A DNA stretch of 5,040 nt from positions 1-5,040 of the forward strand of contig JAFYFK010000102.1 of the NCBI GenBank assembly GCA_017543805.1, written 5' to 3'. This DNA is from Bacillota bacterium (lineage in GTDB: Bacteria; Bacillota; Clostridia; Peptostreptococcales; Anaerovoracaceae). The position numbers and the translations under genes are program-made. A model generated the notes under the pieces. That model saw only the letters and a list, made by a program, of their open reading frames with translations. It was not told where the DNA came from and ran no database searches. This document shows, one piece after another, positions 4,749 to 5,040 of the stretch (the stretch's first letter is position 1; each line of letters begins with the position of its first letter).

Positions 4749-5040
4749 TCAGCCTTCGGCTTTTACGTATCTCAGATATGTGACCGTCGGGTCTCCGCCC
4801 TGGTCGTCCTTAGGCCACCAGAACCAGGTCACCCAGAGCGATCCGTCGTCCGAATCGATCTCGGCATAAAAGCGGTTTACCTCCTCGCCTTCATTGCCTC
4901 CGGTCATGAATTCGACATGTATATCGCCCTCCGCGGGGGCTTCGACCCCGTCGCTGTCGTAGACAGGCATCTCCGTAAGCAGATAAGCCCCGCGGGAATC
5001 GGTCGGATTATTGTAGCTGAAGAACGCCTGCGGGAACTCG
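4749..5040 (-). CDS. Unrecognised acidic protein, C-terminal part only
   Basis: The frame is open from the right window edge to a TGA at 4749-4751, giving about 97 C-terminal codons; the true start is outside the window. An internal Met at 4968-4970 should not be taken as the start, because the 23 codons before it read through in protein-like sequence (FFSYNNPTDSRGAYLL) and no ribosome site precedes it. The visible part is rich in Asp/Glu and aromatic residues, with segments EGDIHVEFMTGG, FYAEIDSDDGSLWVTWFWWP and TVTYLRYVKAEG alternating in a way that suggests a beta-sandwich. There are no cysteines and no transmembrane segment here. Such composition is common in secreted or lipoprotein domains, but I do not recognise the family and assign no function. 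It converges on xdhC and shares the terminator, so it is probably unrelated to the molybdenum genes. Confidence 0.75.
   Translation of the reverse strand, partial: EFPQAFFSYNNPTDSRGAYLLTEMPVYDSDGVEAPAEGDIHVEFMTGGNEGEEVNRFYAEIDSDDGSLWVTWFWWPKDDQGGDPTVTYLRYVKAEG

Overview
The window looks like chromosomal DNA from a moderately GC-rich anaerobic Clostridia-type Firmicute. This rests on strong GGAGG-type ribosome sites, AT-rich sigma-A-like promoters in the intergenic DNA, and protein variants I recognise from Clostridia. Those variants are a MoeA-like protein with a cysteine-rich tail, a domain-swapped XdhC, and a MoaC with PLCHIL instead of PLCHPL. Genus cannot be assigned from the sequence alone, and GC was judged by eye.

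Layout. Almost the whole window is one molybdenum-cofactor locus. Five minus-strand genes are read from right to left: a MoeA-like molybdopterin-binding protein (2513-3538), moaC (1977-2471), moaA (1012-1980), a MOSC-domain protein (565-1008), and the 5' part of modA, a molybdate/tungstate-binding lipoprotein (1-432, running off the left edge). moaC and moaA overlap by ATGA. moaA and the MOSC gene are 3 nt apart, with the MOSC ribosome site inside the last codons of moaA. modA lies 132 bp further on, with its own good ribosome site and no obvious terminator before it. Diverging from this group on the plus strand is an XdhC/CoxI-family gene (3770-4693). A 231-bp region with a good promoter in each direction separates the two units. 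A strong hairpin terminator follows xdhC and faces the 3' end of an unrecognised acidic protein on the minus strand (4749-5040, N-terminus outside the window).

How the genes work together. ModA would capture molybdate or tungstate outside the cell. MoaA and MoaC carry out the first stage of cofactor synthesis, GTP to cyclic pyranopterin monophosphate. The MoeA-like protein probably binds molybdopterin in a later step. The MOSC protein and XdhC point to sulfuration or maturation of the cofactor for molybdenum hydroxylases of the xanthine dehydrogenase type. The middle-stage genes (moaD/moaE, mogA, canonical moeA), the modBC transporter genes and any hydroxylase structural genes are not in the window.

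I see no CRISPR array, tRNA, rRNA, insertion sequence or phage gene. The locus is mostly a conventional accessory/cofactor cluster. The points most worth a second look are the MoeA-like protein's cysteine tail, the permuted XdhC, the moaA/MOSC coupling, and operator-like repeats at the predicted start of transcription of the minus-strand operon.
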